A stretch of 64,000 nt of DNA from Bolinopsis microptera (lineage: Eukaryota; Ctenophora; Tentaculata; Lobata; Bolinopsidae), in NCBI RefSeq assembly GCF_026151205.1, contig NC_087076.1, positions 620,001 to 684,000 on the forward strand, given 5' to 3'. Made by a program: the position numbers and the translations under genes. Below, in pieces: positions 34,581 to 46,920 of this stretch. Within the stretch, counting starts at the first letter, position 1. Each line of letters opens with the position of its first letter. The notes below the pieces were generated by a model. The model worked only from the letters and a program-made list of their open reading frames with translations, did not search any database and was not told where the DNA came from.

Positions 34581-36056
34581 CCCCCCCCCCACCCCCCCCC
34601 CCCCCCTTGACCTCCCCAACAACGTTGCTAACACGACTATGACATAAAGCAGCGGGTGCCCCCCCCCCCCTTGACCTCCCCAACAACGTTGCTAACACGA
34701 CTATGACATAAAGCAGCGGGTGCCCCCCCCCCCTTGACCTCCCCCAACAACGTTGCTAGCACGACTATGACATAAAGCAGCGGGTGCCCCCCCCCCCTTG
34801 ACCTCCCCACAACGTTGCTAACACGACTATGACATAAAGCAGCGGGTGCCCCCCCCCCCCCTTGACCTCCCCAACAACGTTGCTAGCACGACTATGACAT
34901 AAAGCAGCGGGTGCCCCCCCCCCCCCCTTGACCTCCCCACAACGTTGCTAGCACGACTATGACATAAAGCAGCGGGTGCCCCCCCCCCCCCCTTGACCTC
35001 CCCACAACGTTGCTAACACGACTATGACATAAAGCAGCGGGTGCCCCCCCCCCCCCTTGACCTCCCCAACAACGTTGCTAACACGACTATGACATAAAGC
35101 AGCGGGTGCCCCCCCCCCCTTGACCTCCCCCAACAACGTTGCTAGCACGACTATGACATAAAGCAGCGGGTGCCCCCCACCCCCCCCCTTGACCTCCCCA
35201 ACAACGTTGCTAACACGACTATGACATAAAGCAGCGGGTGCCCCCCCCCCCTTGACCTCCCCGCACAACGTTGCTAACACGACTATGACATAAAGCAGCG
35301 GGTGCCCCCCCCCCCCCCCCCTTGACCTCCCCCAACAACGTTGCTAGCACGACTATGACATAAAGCAGCGGGTGCCCCCCCCCCCCCCCCCTTGACCTCC
35401 CCACAACGTTGCTAACACGACTATGACATAAAGCAGCGGGTGGCTCCCCCCCCCCCCCCCCCCCCTTGACCTCCCCCAACAACGTTGCTAACACGACTAT
35501 GACATAAAGCAGCGGGTGGCTCCCCCCCCCCCCCTTGACCTCCCCCAACAACGTTGCTAGCACGACTATGACATAAAGCAGCGGGTGCCCCCCCCCCTTG
35601 ACCTCCCCACAACGTTGCTAACACGACTATGACATAAAGCAGCGGGTGGCTCCCCCCCCCCCCCTTGACCTCCCCCAACAACGTTGCTAACACGACTATG
35701 ACATAAAGCAGCGGGTGGCTCCCCCCCCCCTCTTGACCTCCCCCAACAACGTTGCTAACACGACTATGACATAAAGCAGCGGGTGCCCCCCCCCCCCTTG
35801 ACCTCCCCGCACAACGTTGCTAACACGACTATGACATAAAGCAGCGGGTGCCCCCCCCCCCCTTGACCTCCCCCAACAACGTTGCTAGCACGACTATGAC
35901 ATAAAGCAGCGGGTGCCCCCCCCCCCCCCCCTTGACCTCCCCACAACGTTGCTAACACGACTATGACATAAAGCAGCGGGTGGCCCCCCCCCCCCTTGAC
36001 CTCCCCGCACAACGTTGCTAACACGACTATGACATAAAGCAGCGGGTGGCTCTCTA
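34581..36056. repeat. ~62-bp satellite with a variable poly-C run, ~22 copies
   Basis: Each unit has a conserved 52-bp core (ttgacctccc, aacaacgttgctaacacg, actatgacataaagcagcgg) and a C run of about 9-20 residues. Core variants are ctccccaacaacg, ctccccacaacg, ctccccgcacaacg, and gctaac/gctagc. Minus-strand G runs every ~62 bp give strong quadruplex potential. Minus-strand frames encode HPLLYVIVVLATL-type peptides joined by polyglycine, but run-length changes shift the frame and I do not call a gene. Confidence 0.95.
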
Positions 36057-36340
36057 GAGGAGAGTACACAGCAATTCGTTAATTATAAACCAATGTTAAT
36101 TAGGAGACCATGTTATGTGTAAGTGTGTATTTCTATGTGTGTGTGTGTGTTTGTACAATTAATTGTGCATGCGTATTGCGTACATGCGTACATGCATGGG
36201 TCGGTGGGTGGGTTGGTCGGTGGGTGGGTTGGTGGGTTGTTAGTGACGTCAGCAATAATAGACAGTTAGGTATTTAGGGAAGCAACAATTCGCGGTGATA
36301 ATTTGCAGAGCTCCGTTCTGCAACGGAAACAGGAGTCTGC
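36057..36340. other. Spacer with gt-rich and G-rich (gggtgggttgg) motifs
   Basis: Contains a short (tg)n run near 36137 and, at 36198-36238, ggg/gg runs spaced by t, tc or tt that fit a quadruplex pattern. No gene seen. Confidence 0.55.
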
Positions 36341-36604
36341 GTGAGTGAGTGAGTGAGTGAGTGAGTGAGTGAGTGAGTGAGTGAGTGAGTGAGTGAGTGA
36401 GTGAGTGAGTGAGTGAGTGAGTGAGTGAGTGAGTGAGTGAGTGAGTGAGTGAGTGAGTGAGTGAGTGAGTGAGTGAGTGAGTGAGTGAGTGAGTGAGTGA
36501 GTGAGTGAGTGAGTGAGTGAGTGAGTGAGTGAGTGAGTGAGTGAGTGAGTGAGTGAGTGAGTGAGTGAGTGAGTGAGTGTGTGAGTGAGTGAGTGAGTGA
36601 GTGA
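36341..36604. repeat. (GAGT)n tetranucleotide microsatellite, ~66 copies
   Basis: Nearly perfect gagt repeat with a single gtgt interruption near 36578. The minus-strand Ser-Leu-Thr-His frame is a repeat artefact. Confidence 0.98.
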
Positions 36605-36762
36605 CGCTGAATTTGTAGTATAAAAGCAACTCGCTACACCTGTCTCTAATATTCACGAGGCAATTAATTAGCAAAGCAAAGTAGTTCAACACAATGAAGC
36701 AGTGAAAGGTATAGAGGTCAGGCTAGGACTACAAGTACAGTGTACATTCAAAGTCAGAGAGA
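36605..36762. other. Short unique spacer
   Basis: AT-rich unique DNA with no gene seen. Confidence 0.5.
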
Positions 36763-36862
36763 TAGCTGTGACAAGGTACCGATCATAGCTATGTGACAAG
36801 GTACCGAGCATAGCTATGTGACCAGGTACCGAGCATAGCTATGTGACCAGGTACCGATCGTA
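36763..36862. repeat. 25-bp tandem repeat (gtgaccaggtaccgagcata...), ~4 copies
   Basis: Four units of agctat plus gtgaccaggtaccgagcat, with caaggtacc and gatc variants. Confidence 0.9.
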
Positions 36863-37356
36863 CCAAACCTCGATATTAATTCATACACCACCCAGGCTGT
36901 GGAATGAGTTATATTTATATAACTATGAGTATAATATAAATAGTCAGGTTTGGGACTAAACAAGGTCCATTAAGTGCGGGACCCCTCAGACCGAGAGTAA
37001 TTAAGTTTAATAGATGTTGACAAAGACTGGGAGCTGATGGCAGGACCCCCGCCTTGTAATTCACACCGTCCTGTTGACAGGTGCAGCTCACATATTAGCT
37101 CACATAGTATAAAGGCATTGTCACTTGCTGGGAGATTGCTTGTCCTGGGCTGGTGCACCATTAGTTACCATAGTTACACTACTAGGTGCACCATTAGCAG
37201 CCACTAGCTAAACTAACACTCCCACCCCCAAGCTTTCAAGGTGGTAGTAACAGCAATAAAATAGTTAAACATCAATTTTACAAATCGTGGTTCAATCTAA
37301 ATAAAAAGTAATTGTAAACCATTTTGCACATTGCCTGAATTGGTTCCGTCTGAAAG
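36863..37356. other. Unique spacer, no gene recognised
   Basis: About 490 bases without tandem structure. A 63-codon minus-strand frame (36970-37161) has no recognisable motif, and I do not support it as a gene. Confidence 0.5.
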
Positions 37357-37964
37357 AGCGACTAGTAGGACTCTCATCCTCGGTGTCGCGCGACTAGTAG
37401 GACTCTTATCCTCGGTGTCGCGCGACTAGTAGGACTCCCATCCTCGGTGTCGCGCGACTAGTAGGACTCCCATCCTCGGTGTCGTGCGACTAGTAGGACT
37501 CCCATCCTCGGTGTCACGCGACTAGTAGGACTCTCATCCTCGGTGTCGCGCGACTAGTAGGACTCCCATCCTCGGTGTCGTGCGACTAGTAGGACTCCCA
37601 TCCTCGGTGTCGCGCGACTAGTAGGACTCCCATCCTCGGTGTCGCGCGACTAGTAGGACTCCCATCCTCGGTGTCACGCGACTAGTAGGACTCCCATCCT
37701 CGGTGTCGCGCGAATAGTAGGACTCCCATCCTCGGTGTCGCGCGACTATTAGGACTCCCATCCTCGGTGTCGTGCGACTAGTAGGACTTTCATCCTCGGT
37801 GTCGCGCGACTAGTAAGACTCTCATCTTCGATGTCGCGCGACTATTAGGACTCCCATCCTCGGTGTCGTGCGACTAGTAGGACTCCAATCCTCGGTGTCG
37901 CGCGACTAGTAGGGCTCCCATCCTTGGTGTCGCGCGACTAGTAGGACTCTCATCCTCGGTGTCG
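37357..37964. repeat. 32-bp minisatellite (gactagtaggactcccatcc...), ~19 copies
   Basis: Tandem units of gactagtaggactcccatcc plus tcggtgtcgcgc. Variants include gtgtcgtgc, gtgtcacgc, ctctcatcc and gactatt. Rich in CpG, unlike its neighbours. The last four bases (gtcg) are also the first four of the next array. Confidence 0.96.
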
Positions 37965-38936
37965 CCAAATGTACAGTAACTATTTGGGAGGTATATGTGC
38001 AATGTCGCCAAATGTACAGTAACTATTTGTGAGGTATATGTGTAATGTCGCCAAATGTACAGTAACTATTTGTGAGGTATACGTGTAATGTCGCCAAATG
38101 TACAGTAACTATTTGTGAGGTATACGTGTAATGTCGCCAAATGTACAGTAACTATTTGTGAGGTATATGTGTAATGTCGCCAAATGTACAGTAACTATTT
38201 GTGAGGTATACGTGTAATGTCGCCAAATGTACAGTAACTATTTGTGAGGTATACGTGTAATGTCGCCAAATGTACAGTAACTATTTGTGAGGTATACGTG
38301 TAATGTCGCCAAATGTACAGTAACTATTTGTGAGGTATACGTGTAATGTCGCCAAATGTACAGTAACTATTTGCGAGGTATATGTGTAATGTCGCCAAAT
38401 GTACAGTAACTATTTGTGAGGTATATGTGTAATGTCGCCAAATGTACAGTAACTATTTGTGAGGTATATGTGTAATGTCGCCAAATGTACAGTAACTATT
38501 TGTGAGGTATATGTGCAATGTCGCCAAATGTACAGTAACTATTTGTGAGGTATATGTGTAATGTCGCCAAATGTACAGAAACTATTTGTGAGGTATATGT
38601 GTAATGTCGCCAAATGTACAGAAACTATTTGTGAGGTATATGTGTAATGTCGCCAAATGTACAGTAACTATTTGTGAGGTATATGTGTAATGTCGCCAAA
38701 TGTACAGAAACTATTTGTGAGGTATATGTGTAATGTCGCCAAATGTACAGTAACTATTTGTGAGGTATACGTGTAATGTCGCCAAATGTACAGTAACTAT
38801 TTGTGAGGTATACGTGTAATGTCACCAAATGTACAGTAACTATTTGTGAGGTATATGTGTAATGTCGCTAAATGTACAGTAACTATTTGTGAGGTATATG
38901 TGTAATGTCGCCAAATGTACAGTAACTATTTAGTAT
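37961..38936. repeat. 43-bp satellite (gtcgccaaatgtacagtaac...), ~22 copies
   Basis: Tandem units of gtcgccaaatgtacagtaac, tatttgtgaggtata and t/cgtgtaat. The t/c change (tatgtg or tacgtg) and cagtaac/cagaaac are the main variants. It begins exactly where the 32-bp array ends, with gtcg shared. Confidence 0.97.
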
Positions 38937-39869
38937 ATATATATGTGTAATGTGTATGTCAGCACATACAACACTACTACGTAAGCAGCACTAACTGATT
39001 TAGTTTTTGTAACTGTTAAACCCGTAGTTAGTATATAGTGTGAAACTACCCCGGCTAGATTCATGGCACCTTTCACATTTCCGGACTGTTTACAAGAAAA
39101 TAGAATTTGTAATGAAAAGCTACTCATTTTGCATTAGGAACGGCTTTTTCCCATATAGAAATTAAATTATATAATATAGAAATTAAATATATAAGTATAG
39201 CCAATTTAAAAAACCATGGCACTGATTATGAGAAAAATGCTAATGACACAGCTGGAAGCCAGTTAATTAATTGCCCACGGTTAATTGCGGTAAAACCAGC
39301 TGAGTGAAGACTAATCAAATCGGACTTGTTAATAGCGCCTAGTTGGTAAGTCATGTTCTGAACACAAGCTAAGCTAATACTCACCAACTTAGCTTTTATT
39401 CAGAACATGACTTACCAACTTAGCTTTTATTCAGAACATGACTTACCAGCTTAGCTTGTGTTCAGAACATGACTTACCAGCTGGTAAGCTGAGTACCAAC
39501 AAGCTAGGTTGGTAAGTGAAGATCTGAAGCCAAGCTAGATACGCAGTACAAAGAAATTAGGAAAGAATAAAACTACACTACAAAGATAGCTAAGAGATTA
39601 AGAAACAAGGAAACTACAAGGTACAGGTGTTACTACTACACAGAGTTGCGTTGTAACACCTCTATAAACAGCTGTTCTGTAAATAAAAGAAACAGTATCA
39701 GTAAGACTAGGAAGATGTCGCAGCAAATAGCAAGCAATACCAAGTGTGCTCTAAGATACCTAGTACATTAGTATTATCTTTCCTCATCATAACACGACAT
39801 GCACGCTCTGTAATCTGTACTTGTAGAACTCAGGCCTGAACTCAATAGTAGCAGTGGACATATTATACA
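38937..39869. other. Spacer with a composite inverted repeat
   Basis: About 930 bases of mostly unique AT-rich DNA. The inverted repeat at 39345-39478 is listed separately. No gene recognised. Confidence 0.55.
39345..39478. repeat. Perfect 31-bp inverted repeat with internal direct copies
   Basis: The left arm, 39345-39375 (begins ggtaagtcatgttctgaa), is exactly complementary to the right arm, 39448-39478 (ends cagaacatgacttacc). Between the arms lie two more partial copies of the right-arm sequence (cagaacatgacttacc, at about 39401 and 39432). The locus therefore contains one forward and three reverse copies and could form alternative hairpins. Confidence 0.9.
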
Positions 39870-42171
39870 CTGTACGATAGAGCAAGAACACCCACTACAC
39901 TGTACGATAGAGCAATAACACCCACTACACTGTACGATAGAGCAAGAACAGCCACTACACTGTACGATAGAGCAAGACCACCCACTACACTGTACGATAG
40001 AGCAAGACCACCCACTACACTGTACGATAGAGCAAGAACACCCGCTACACTGTACGATAGAGCAAGAACACCCACTACACTGTACGATAGAGCAAGACCA
40101 CCCACTACACTGTACGATAGAGCAAGAACACCCACTACACTGTACGATAGAGCAAGAACACCCACTACACTGTACGATAGAGCAAGACCACCCACTACAC
40201 TGTACGATAGAGCAAGAACACCCACTACACTGTACGATAGAGCAAGACCACCCACTACACTGTACGATAGAGCAATAACACCCACTACACTGTACGATAG
40301 AGCAAGAACAGCCACTACACTGTACGATAGAGCAAGACCACCCACTACACTGTACGATAGAGCAAGACCACCCACTAAACTGTACGATAGAGCAAGAACA
40401 CCCGCTACACTGTACGATAGAGCAAGAACACCCACTACACTGTACGATAGAGCAAGAACACCCACTACACTGTACGATAGAGCAAGACCACCCACTACAC
40501 TGTACGATAGAGCAAGACCACCCACTACACTGTACGATAGAGCAAGAACACCCACTACACTGTACGATAGAGCAAGACCACCCACTACACTGTACGATAG
40601 AGCAAGAACACCCACTACACTGTACGATAGAGCAAGACCACCCACTACACTGTACGATAGAGCAAGACCACCCACTACACTGTACGATAGAGCAAGAACA
40701 GCCCACTACACTGTACGATAGAGCAAGACCACCCACTACACTGTACGATAGAGCAAGACCACCCACTACACTGTACGATAGAGCAAGAACACCCACTACA
40801 CTGTACGATAGAGCAAGAACACCCACTACACTGTACGATAGAGCAAGAACACCCACTACACTGTACGATAGAGCAAGACCACCCACTACACTGTACGATA
40901 GAGCAAGACCACCCACTACACTGTACGATAGAGCAAGAACACCCGCTACACTGTACGATAGAGCAAGAACACCCACTACACTGTACGATAGAGCAAGAAC
41001 ACCCACTACACTGTACGATAGAGCAAGACCACCCACTACACTGTACGATAGAGCAAGACCACCCACTACACTGTACGATAGAGCAAGAACACCCACTACA
41101 CTGTACGATAGAGCAAGACCACCCACTACACTGTACGATAGAGCAAGAACACCCACTACACTGTACGATAGAGCAAGACCACCCACTACACTGTACGATA
41201 GAGCAAGACCACCCACTACACTGTACGATAGAGCAAGAACAGCCACTACACTGTACGATAGAGCAAGACCACCCACTACACTGTACGATAGAGCAAGACC
41301 ACCCACTACACTGTACGATAGAGCAAGAACACCCGCTACACTGTACGATAGAGCAAGAACACCCACTACACTGTACGATAGAGCAAGAACACCCACTACA
41401 CTGTACGATAGAGCAAGACCACCCACTACACTGTACGATAGAGCAAGACCACCCACTACACTGTACGATAGAGCAAGACCACCCACTACACTGTACGATA
41501 GAGCAAGACCACCCACTACACTGTACGATAGAGCAAGACCACCCACTACACTGTACGATAGAGCAAGAACACCCACTACACTGTACGATAGAGCAAGAAC
41601 ACCCACTACACTGTAAGATAGAGCAAGAACACCCACTACACTGTACGATAGAGCAAGACCACCCACTACACTGTACGATAGAGCAAGATCACCCACTACA
41701 CTGTACGATAGAGCAAGACCACCCACTACACTGTACGATAGAGCAAGAACACCCACTACACTGTACGATAGAGCAAGAACACCCTCTACACTGTACGATA
41801 GAGCAAGAACACCCACTACACTGTACGATAGAGCAAGAACACCCACTACACTGTACGATAGAGCAAGAACACCCACTACACTGTACGATAGAGCAAGACC
41901 ACCCACTACACTGTACGATAGGGCAAGACCACCCACTACACTGTACGATAGAGCAAGAACACCCACTACACTGTACGATAGAGCAAGAACACCCACTACA
42001 CTGTACGATAGAGCAAGACCACCCACTACACTGTACGATAGAGCAAGACCACCCACTACACAGTACGATAGAGCAAGAACACCCACTACACTGTACGATA
42101 GAGCAAGAAAACCCAATACACTGTACGATAGAGCAAGAACACCCACCACACTGTACGATAGAGCAAAAACT
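39870..42171. repeat. 30-bp satellite (gatagagcaagaacacccac...), ~76 copies
   Basis: Tandem units of gatagagcaagaacacccac plus tacactgtac. The main variant is a two-state site, caagaaca or caagacca, with rarer cccgct, cagccact and caataaca units. A one-base insertion near 40701 (cagcccact) is the only frame change. Two minus-strand frames are stop-free in the unit, giving an 838-codon frame (39774-42290) of VGVLALSYSV-type repeats that switches to CSGCSCSIVQ repeats at the insertion. The switch with no loss of openness shows the frame is a property of the unit, so I do not call a gene. Confidence 0.97.
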
Positions 42172-42458
42172 CCGCAAGCAACCCAGCAGCCACAGCAAAC
42201 TGTTCTCCTCTTTACCACACGGAAACAGACAAGAAATCTAACCTGCCAATCGGAACACAGTATTCGGGCCACGTGGCACAAATGGACCAATGAGAAGCAA
42301 CTGATCCGTCCGGCTCACCAACCACAGAGCAGAATGGAGGCAGGAGGTAGAAATTGGGATGGATTACCACTTCTCATGATATTATTTGGTACGTAGTAAT
42401 TGAAGTAATTGTGTATTCTTATTACCCGCAGTGGGTTATCAGCACCAAGACATAATAC
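42172..42458. other. Unique spacer
   Basis: About 290 bases of unique DNA. Nothing recognised beyond the start of the repeat-driven minus-strand frame. Confidence 0.5.
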
Positions 42459-43638
42459 AGTACACTGGAGTTAACACAGTACACTGGAGTTAACACGGTA
42501 CACTGGAGTTAACACGGTACACTGGAGTTAACACGGTACACTGGAGTTAACACGGTACACTGGAGTTAACACGGTACACTGGAGTTAACACGGTACACTG
42601 GAGTTAACACGGTACACTGGAGTTAACACGGTACACTGGAGTTAACACAGTACACTGGAGTTAACACAGTACACTGAAATTAACACAGTACACTGGAGTT
42701 AACATGGTACACTGGAGTTAACACAGTACACTGGAGTTAACATGGTACACTAGAGTTAACATGGTACACTGGAGTTAACACAGTACACTGGAGTTAACAT
42801 GGTACACTGAAGTTAACACGGTACACTAGAGTTAACACAGTACACTGAAGTAAACATGGTACACTGGAGTTAACACGGTACACTGGAGTTAACATGGTAC
42901 ACTGGAGTTAACACGGTACACTGGAGTTAACACAGTACACTGGAGTAAACATGGTACACTGGAGTTAACACGGTACACTGGAGTTAACATGGTACACTGG
43001 AGTTAACACGGTACACTGGAGTTAACACGGTACACTGGAGTTAACATGGTACACTTGAGTTAACACAGTACACTGAAATTAATACGGTACACTGAAGTTA
43101 ACACAGTACACTGGAGTTAACATAGTACACTAGAGTTAACACGGTACACTGGAGTTAACACAGTACATTGGAGTTAACACGGTACACTGAAGTTAACACA
43201 GTACACTGGAGTTAACATAGTACACTAGAGTTAACACGGTACACTGGAGTTAACACAGTACACTGGAGTTAACACAGTACACTGAAGTTAACATAGTACA
43301 CTGGAGTTAACACAGTACACTGGAGTTAACAAGGTACACTGGAGTTAACATGGTACACTGAAGTTAACACGGTACACTGGAGTTAACACGGTACACTGAA
43401 GTTAACACGGTACACTGGAGTTAACATGGTACACTGGAGTTAACATGGTACACTGGAGTTAACACGGTACACTGGAGTTAACACAGTACACTGGAGTTAA
43501 CACAGTACACTGGAGTTAACACTGTACACTGGAGTTAACACGGTACACTGGAGTTAACACGGTACACTGGAGTTAACATGGTACACTGGAGTTAACACGG
43601 TACACTGGAGTTAACACAGTACACTGGAGTTAACACTG
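42459..43638. repeat. 19-bp minisatellite (ggagttaacacggtacact), ~62 copies
   Basis: Tandem array of ggagttaacacggtacact in which the acacgg position varies among acacgg, acacag, acatgg and acatag, and ggag alternates with gaag or agag. The unit carries the palindrome gttaac. A block reading cagtacactggagttaacat then agtacactagag occurs at about 43105 and 43200, so blocks of about five units were copied. Confidence 0.96.
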
Positions 43639-43791
43639 TTTGAAGATACAATGGAAAGAGTAGATGTTATAACTGCAGTGCCCCCCCCCCCCCTGTTAAA
43701 TTAGGATTGTATTAAAACCCTAAACAACTGTTTGAAGATACAATGGAAAGAGTAGATGTAATAACTGCAGTGCCCCCCCCCCCCCCCCCTG
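43637..43791. repeat. ~92-bp duplication with poly-C runs
   Basis: The segment ctgtttgaagatacaatgga then aagagtagatgt, ataactgcagtg and a C run occurs twice, starting at about 43637 and 43729. The first copy joins the 19-bp array directly. Confidence 0.88.
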
Positions 43792-44044
43792 TTGTAATAA
43801 TATGTAATGGCTAATAGTAATGATAAGTGCATTATGCTGCAACATGCGTCAATACAAAGGACATGTCTAGTAATAGTATGTAATGTCTTGGCAAGATTTC
43901 TAGTTGAAACATTGTACGTCTGCTCTACAACTGTTAACAGCACAAAGTAAGCTAAGTCAAATAGCTAGGTAATATAATATATAACGTGGTCTAAAGTCTG
44001 GTGCTCAGCTGTAAGTAATAACAGTAACTCTTTACTATACTTAT
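43792..44044. other. Unique spacer
   Basis: AT-rich. No gene or RNA recognised. Confidence 0.5.
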
Positions 44045-44271
44045 GAAGGGGGGGGGGGGGGGTAGTAACTCTTTACTACCCTTATAAAGGCGGGGGTAGT
44101 AACTCTTTGCTATACTTATAAAGGGGGGGGGGGGGGGGGGGGTAGTAACTCTTTACTATACTTATAAAGGGGGGGGGGGCAGTAACTCTTTACTATACTT
44201 ATTATAAAGGGAAGGGGGGGCAGTAACTCTTTACTATACTTATAAAGGGGGGGGGGGGGGCAGTAACTCTT
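44045..44271. repeat. ~45-bp repeat with variable poly-G run, ~5 copies
   Basis: Units of a G run (up to about 20), tagtaactctttactatact and tataaag. As in the array at 34581-36056, a conserved core is joined by a variable homopolymer, but the core sequence is unrelated. Confidence 0.9.
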
Positions 44272-44703
44272 TGTTACAGACATGCACTTCAGTGGGCTGA
44301 TATGCACAGTGGGGTGATATGCACTAATATTTATTTATGTAAAGAGCAGTTTGTCATATATAATAATATAATGGATGAGCATGAGTGACATGACGTTACC
44401 GCACGAATTTAGGAAAGGTATGTTCAACCGTACAGTCGCTTGATGGGGGGTGCTTGATGAGGGGGTGCTTGATGAGGGGAGCGCTTGATGCTAACAATTG
44501 TCAGAAACAACTCAAGTTTGAAATGTCACCTCACTGAAGTCAAATGAGAACTTGGCCTGCAGTTCAAGAACAGTATAAGGCATAAAGGGTTTTATAATAA
44601 GGCGGCAATATAACACTTGATAGAACAGGAGCTGGTAAATATTCTGCCTGCAAGGGATAATTGAAATATAGAAGCTGGCAATCAAGCCAAGCATGCAAAA
44701 TTT
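44272..44703. other. Unique spacer
   Basis: Includes three copies of a gatgaggggg(t)gcttgat-like motif near 44440-44490. No gene recognised. Confidence 0.5.
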
Positions 44704-46541
44704 TCCCTGATCCCCAGGTTTCTATTCCGAGCAAGGTATCAGTTCCCTGGTCCCCAGGTTTCTATTCCGAGCAAGGTATCAGTTCCCTGATCCCCAGGTT
44801 TCTATTCCAAGCAAGGTGTCAGTTCCCTGATCCCCAGGTTTCTATTCCGAGCAAGGTATCAGTTCCCTGATCCCCAGGTTTCTATTCCGAGCAAGGCATC
44901 AGTTCCCTGATCCCCAGGTTTCTATTCCGAGCAAGGTATCAGTTCCCTGATCCCCAGGTTTCTATTCCGAGCAAGGTATCAGTTCCCTGATCCCCAGGTT
45001 TCTATTCCGAGCAAGGTGTCAGTTCCCTGATCCCCAGGTTTCTATTCCGAGCAAGGTATCAGTTCCCTGATCCCCAGGTTTCTATTCTGAGCAAGGTATC
45101 AGTTCCCTGATTCCCAGGTTTCTATTCCGAGCAAAATAGATCAGTTCCCTGATCCCCAGGTTTCTATTCCGAGCAAGGTATCAGTTCCCTGATCCCTAGG
45201 TTTCTATTCCGAGCAAGGTATCAGTTCCCTGATTCCCAGGTTTCTATTTAGAGCAAGGTATCAGTTCCCTGATCCCCAGGTTTCTATTCCGAGCAAAATA
45301 GATCAGTTCCCTGATCCCCAGGTTTCTATTCCGAGCAAGGTATCAGTTCCGTGATTCCCAGGTTTCTATTCTGAGCAAGGTATCAGTTCCCTGATCCCCA
45401 GGTTTCTATTCTGAGCAAGGTATCAGTTCCCTGATCCCCAGGTTTCTATTCCGAGCAAGGTATCAGTTCCCTGATCCCCAGGTTACTATTCCGAGCAAGG
45501 TATCAGCTCCCTGATCCCCAGGTTTCTATTCCGAGCAAGGTATCAGTTCCCTGATCCCCAGGTTTCTATTCCGAGCAAGGTATCAGTTCCCTGATCCCCA
45601 GGTTTCTATTCCGAGCAAGGTATCAGTTCCCTGATCCCCAGGTTTCTATTCCGAGCAAGGTATCAGTTCCCTGATCCCCAGGTTTCTATTCCGAGCAAGG
45701 TATCAGTTCCCTGATCCCCAGGTTTCTATTCCGAGCAAGGTATCAGTTCCCTGATCCCCAGGTTTCTATTCCGAGCAAGGTATCAGTTCCCTGATCCCCA
45801 GGTTTCTATTCCGAGCAAGGTATCAGTTCCCTGATCCCCAGGTTTCTATTCCTAGCAAGGTATCAGTTCCCCGATCCACAGGTTTTTATTCTGAGCAAGG
45901 TATCAGTTCCCTGATCCCCAGGTTTCTATTCTGAGCAAGGTGTCAGTTCCCTGATCCCCAGGTTTCTATTCTGAGCAAGGTATCAGTTCCCTGATCCCCA
46001 GGTTTCTATTCCGAGCAAGGTATCAGTTCCCTGGTCCCCAGGTTTCTATTCTGAGCAAGGTGTCAGTTCCCTGATCCCCAGGTTTCTATTCCGAGCAAGG
46101 TATCAGTTCCCTGATTCCCAGGTTTCTATTCTGAGCAAGGTATCAGTTCCCTGATTCCCAGGTTTCTATTCTGAGCAAGGTATCAGTTCCCTGATCCCCA
46201 GGTTTCTATTCTGAGCAAGGTATCAGTTCCCCGATCCACAGGTTTTTATTCTGAGCAAGGTATCAGTTCCCAGATCCCCAGGTTTCTATTCCGAGCAAGG
46301 TATCAGTTCCCTGATCCCCAGGTTTCTATTCCGAGCAAGGTATCAGTTCCCTGATCCCCAGGTTTCTATTCCGAGCAAGGTATCAGCTCCCTGATCCCCA
46401 GGTTTCTATTCTGAGCAAGGTATCAGTTCCCTGATCCCCAGGTTTCTATTCCGAGCAAGGTATCAGTTCCCTGATCCCCAGGTTTCTATTCCGAGCAAGG
46501 TATCAGTTCCCTGATCCCCAGGTTTCTATTCTGAGCAAGTT
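44704..46541. repeat. Second 40-bp satellite (ccctgatccccaggtttcta...), ~46 copies
   Basis: Tandem units of ccctgatccccaggtttcta plus ttccgagcaaggtatcagtt. Variants are attctgag, aggtgtcag, gattccc, and two units with gcaaaatagatcag (about 45133 and 45293) spaced about four units apart. The period equals that of the 6973-15437 array, but the sequence is unrelated by eye. Confidence 0.97.
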
Positions 46542-46920
46542 TTATAAATGGGTAATGGGCTAACGTCCTGTAACCAATTCAGATAAAAATGAACAATAAA
46601 TAAAGAAGCTGGCATATTCAAGGTTTAAAACTAGAGGGTACATGATAATATGTTTAAAATTAATTTGGGTGTAATGATTTGTCAGAAAAGAACAAGCGCT
46701 CATATCGAGAGCAGACAGGAAGGCAGATTAATTAGGCCACTGTTACTTGTTACAAGTCACTATCAGTATTATGAATATTACCCCTTACCCGCAGTTCTAT
46801 ACAAACACCACCACCATGGAAGGACTACGAGCATTCAAATAAAAGACAAGGGTTGGGAGACGATATGGTTTATATGAGGGCTGCAATCTAATCAATAGAT
46901 TTATCTACACATTATCTAGT
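46542..46920. other. Unique spacer, no gene recognised
   Basis: About 380 bases. A 75-codon plus frame (46650-46877) has no recognised motif and I leave it uncalled. Confidence 0.5.

Noticed and set aside
36249-36692. Minus-strand SLTH-repeat frame
   Set aside because: Produced by the (GAGT)n microsatellite.
6973-46541. Possible relationship between the two 40-bp arrays
   Set aside because: Beyond the equal period and a caggt motif, the units do not align by eye. Equal length is probably coincidence.
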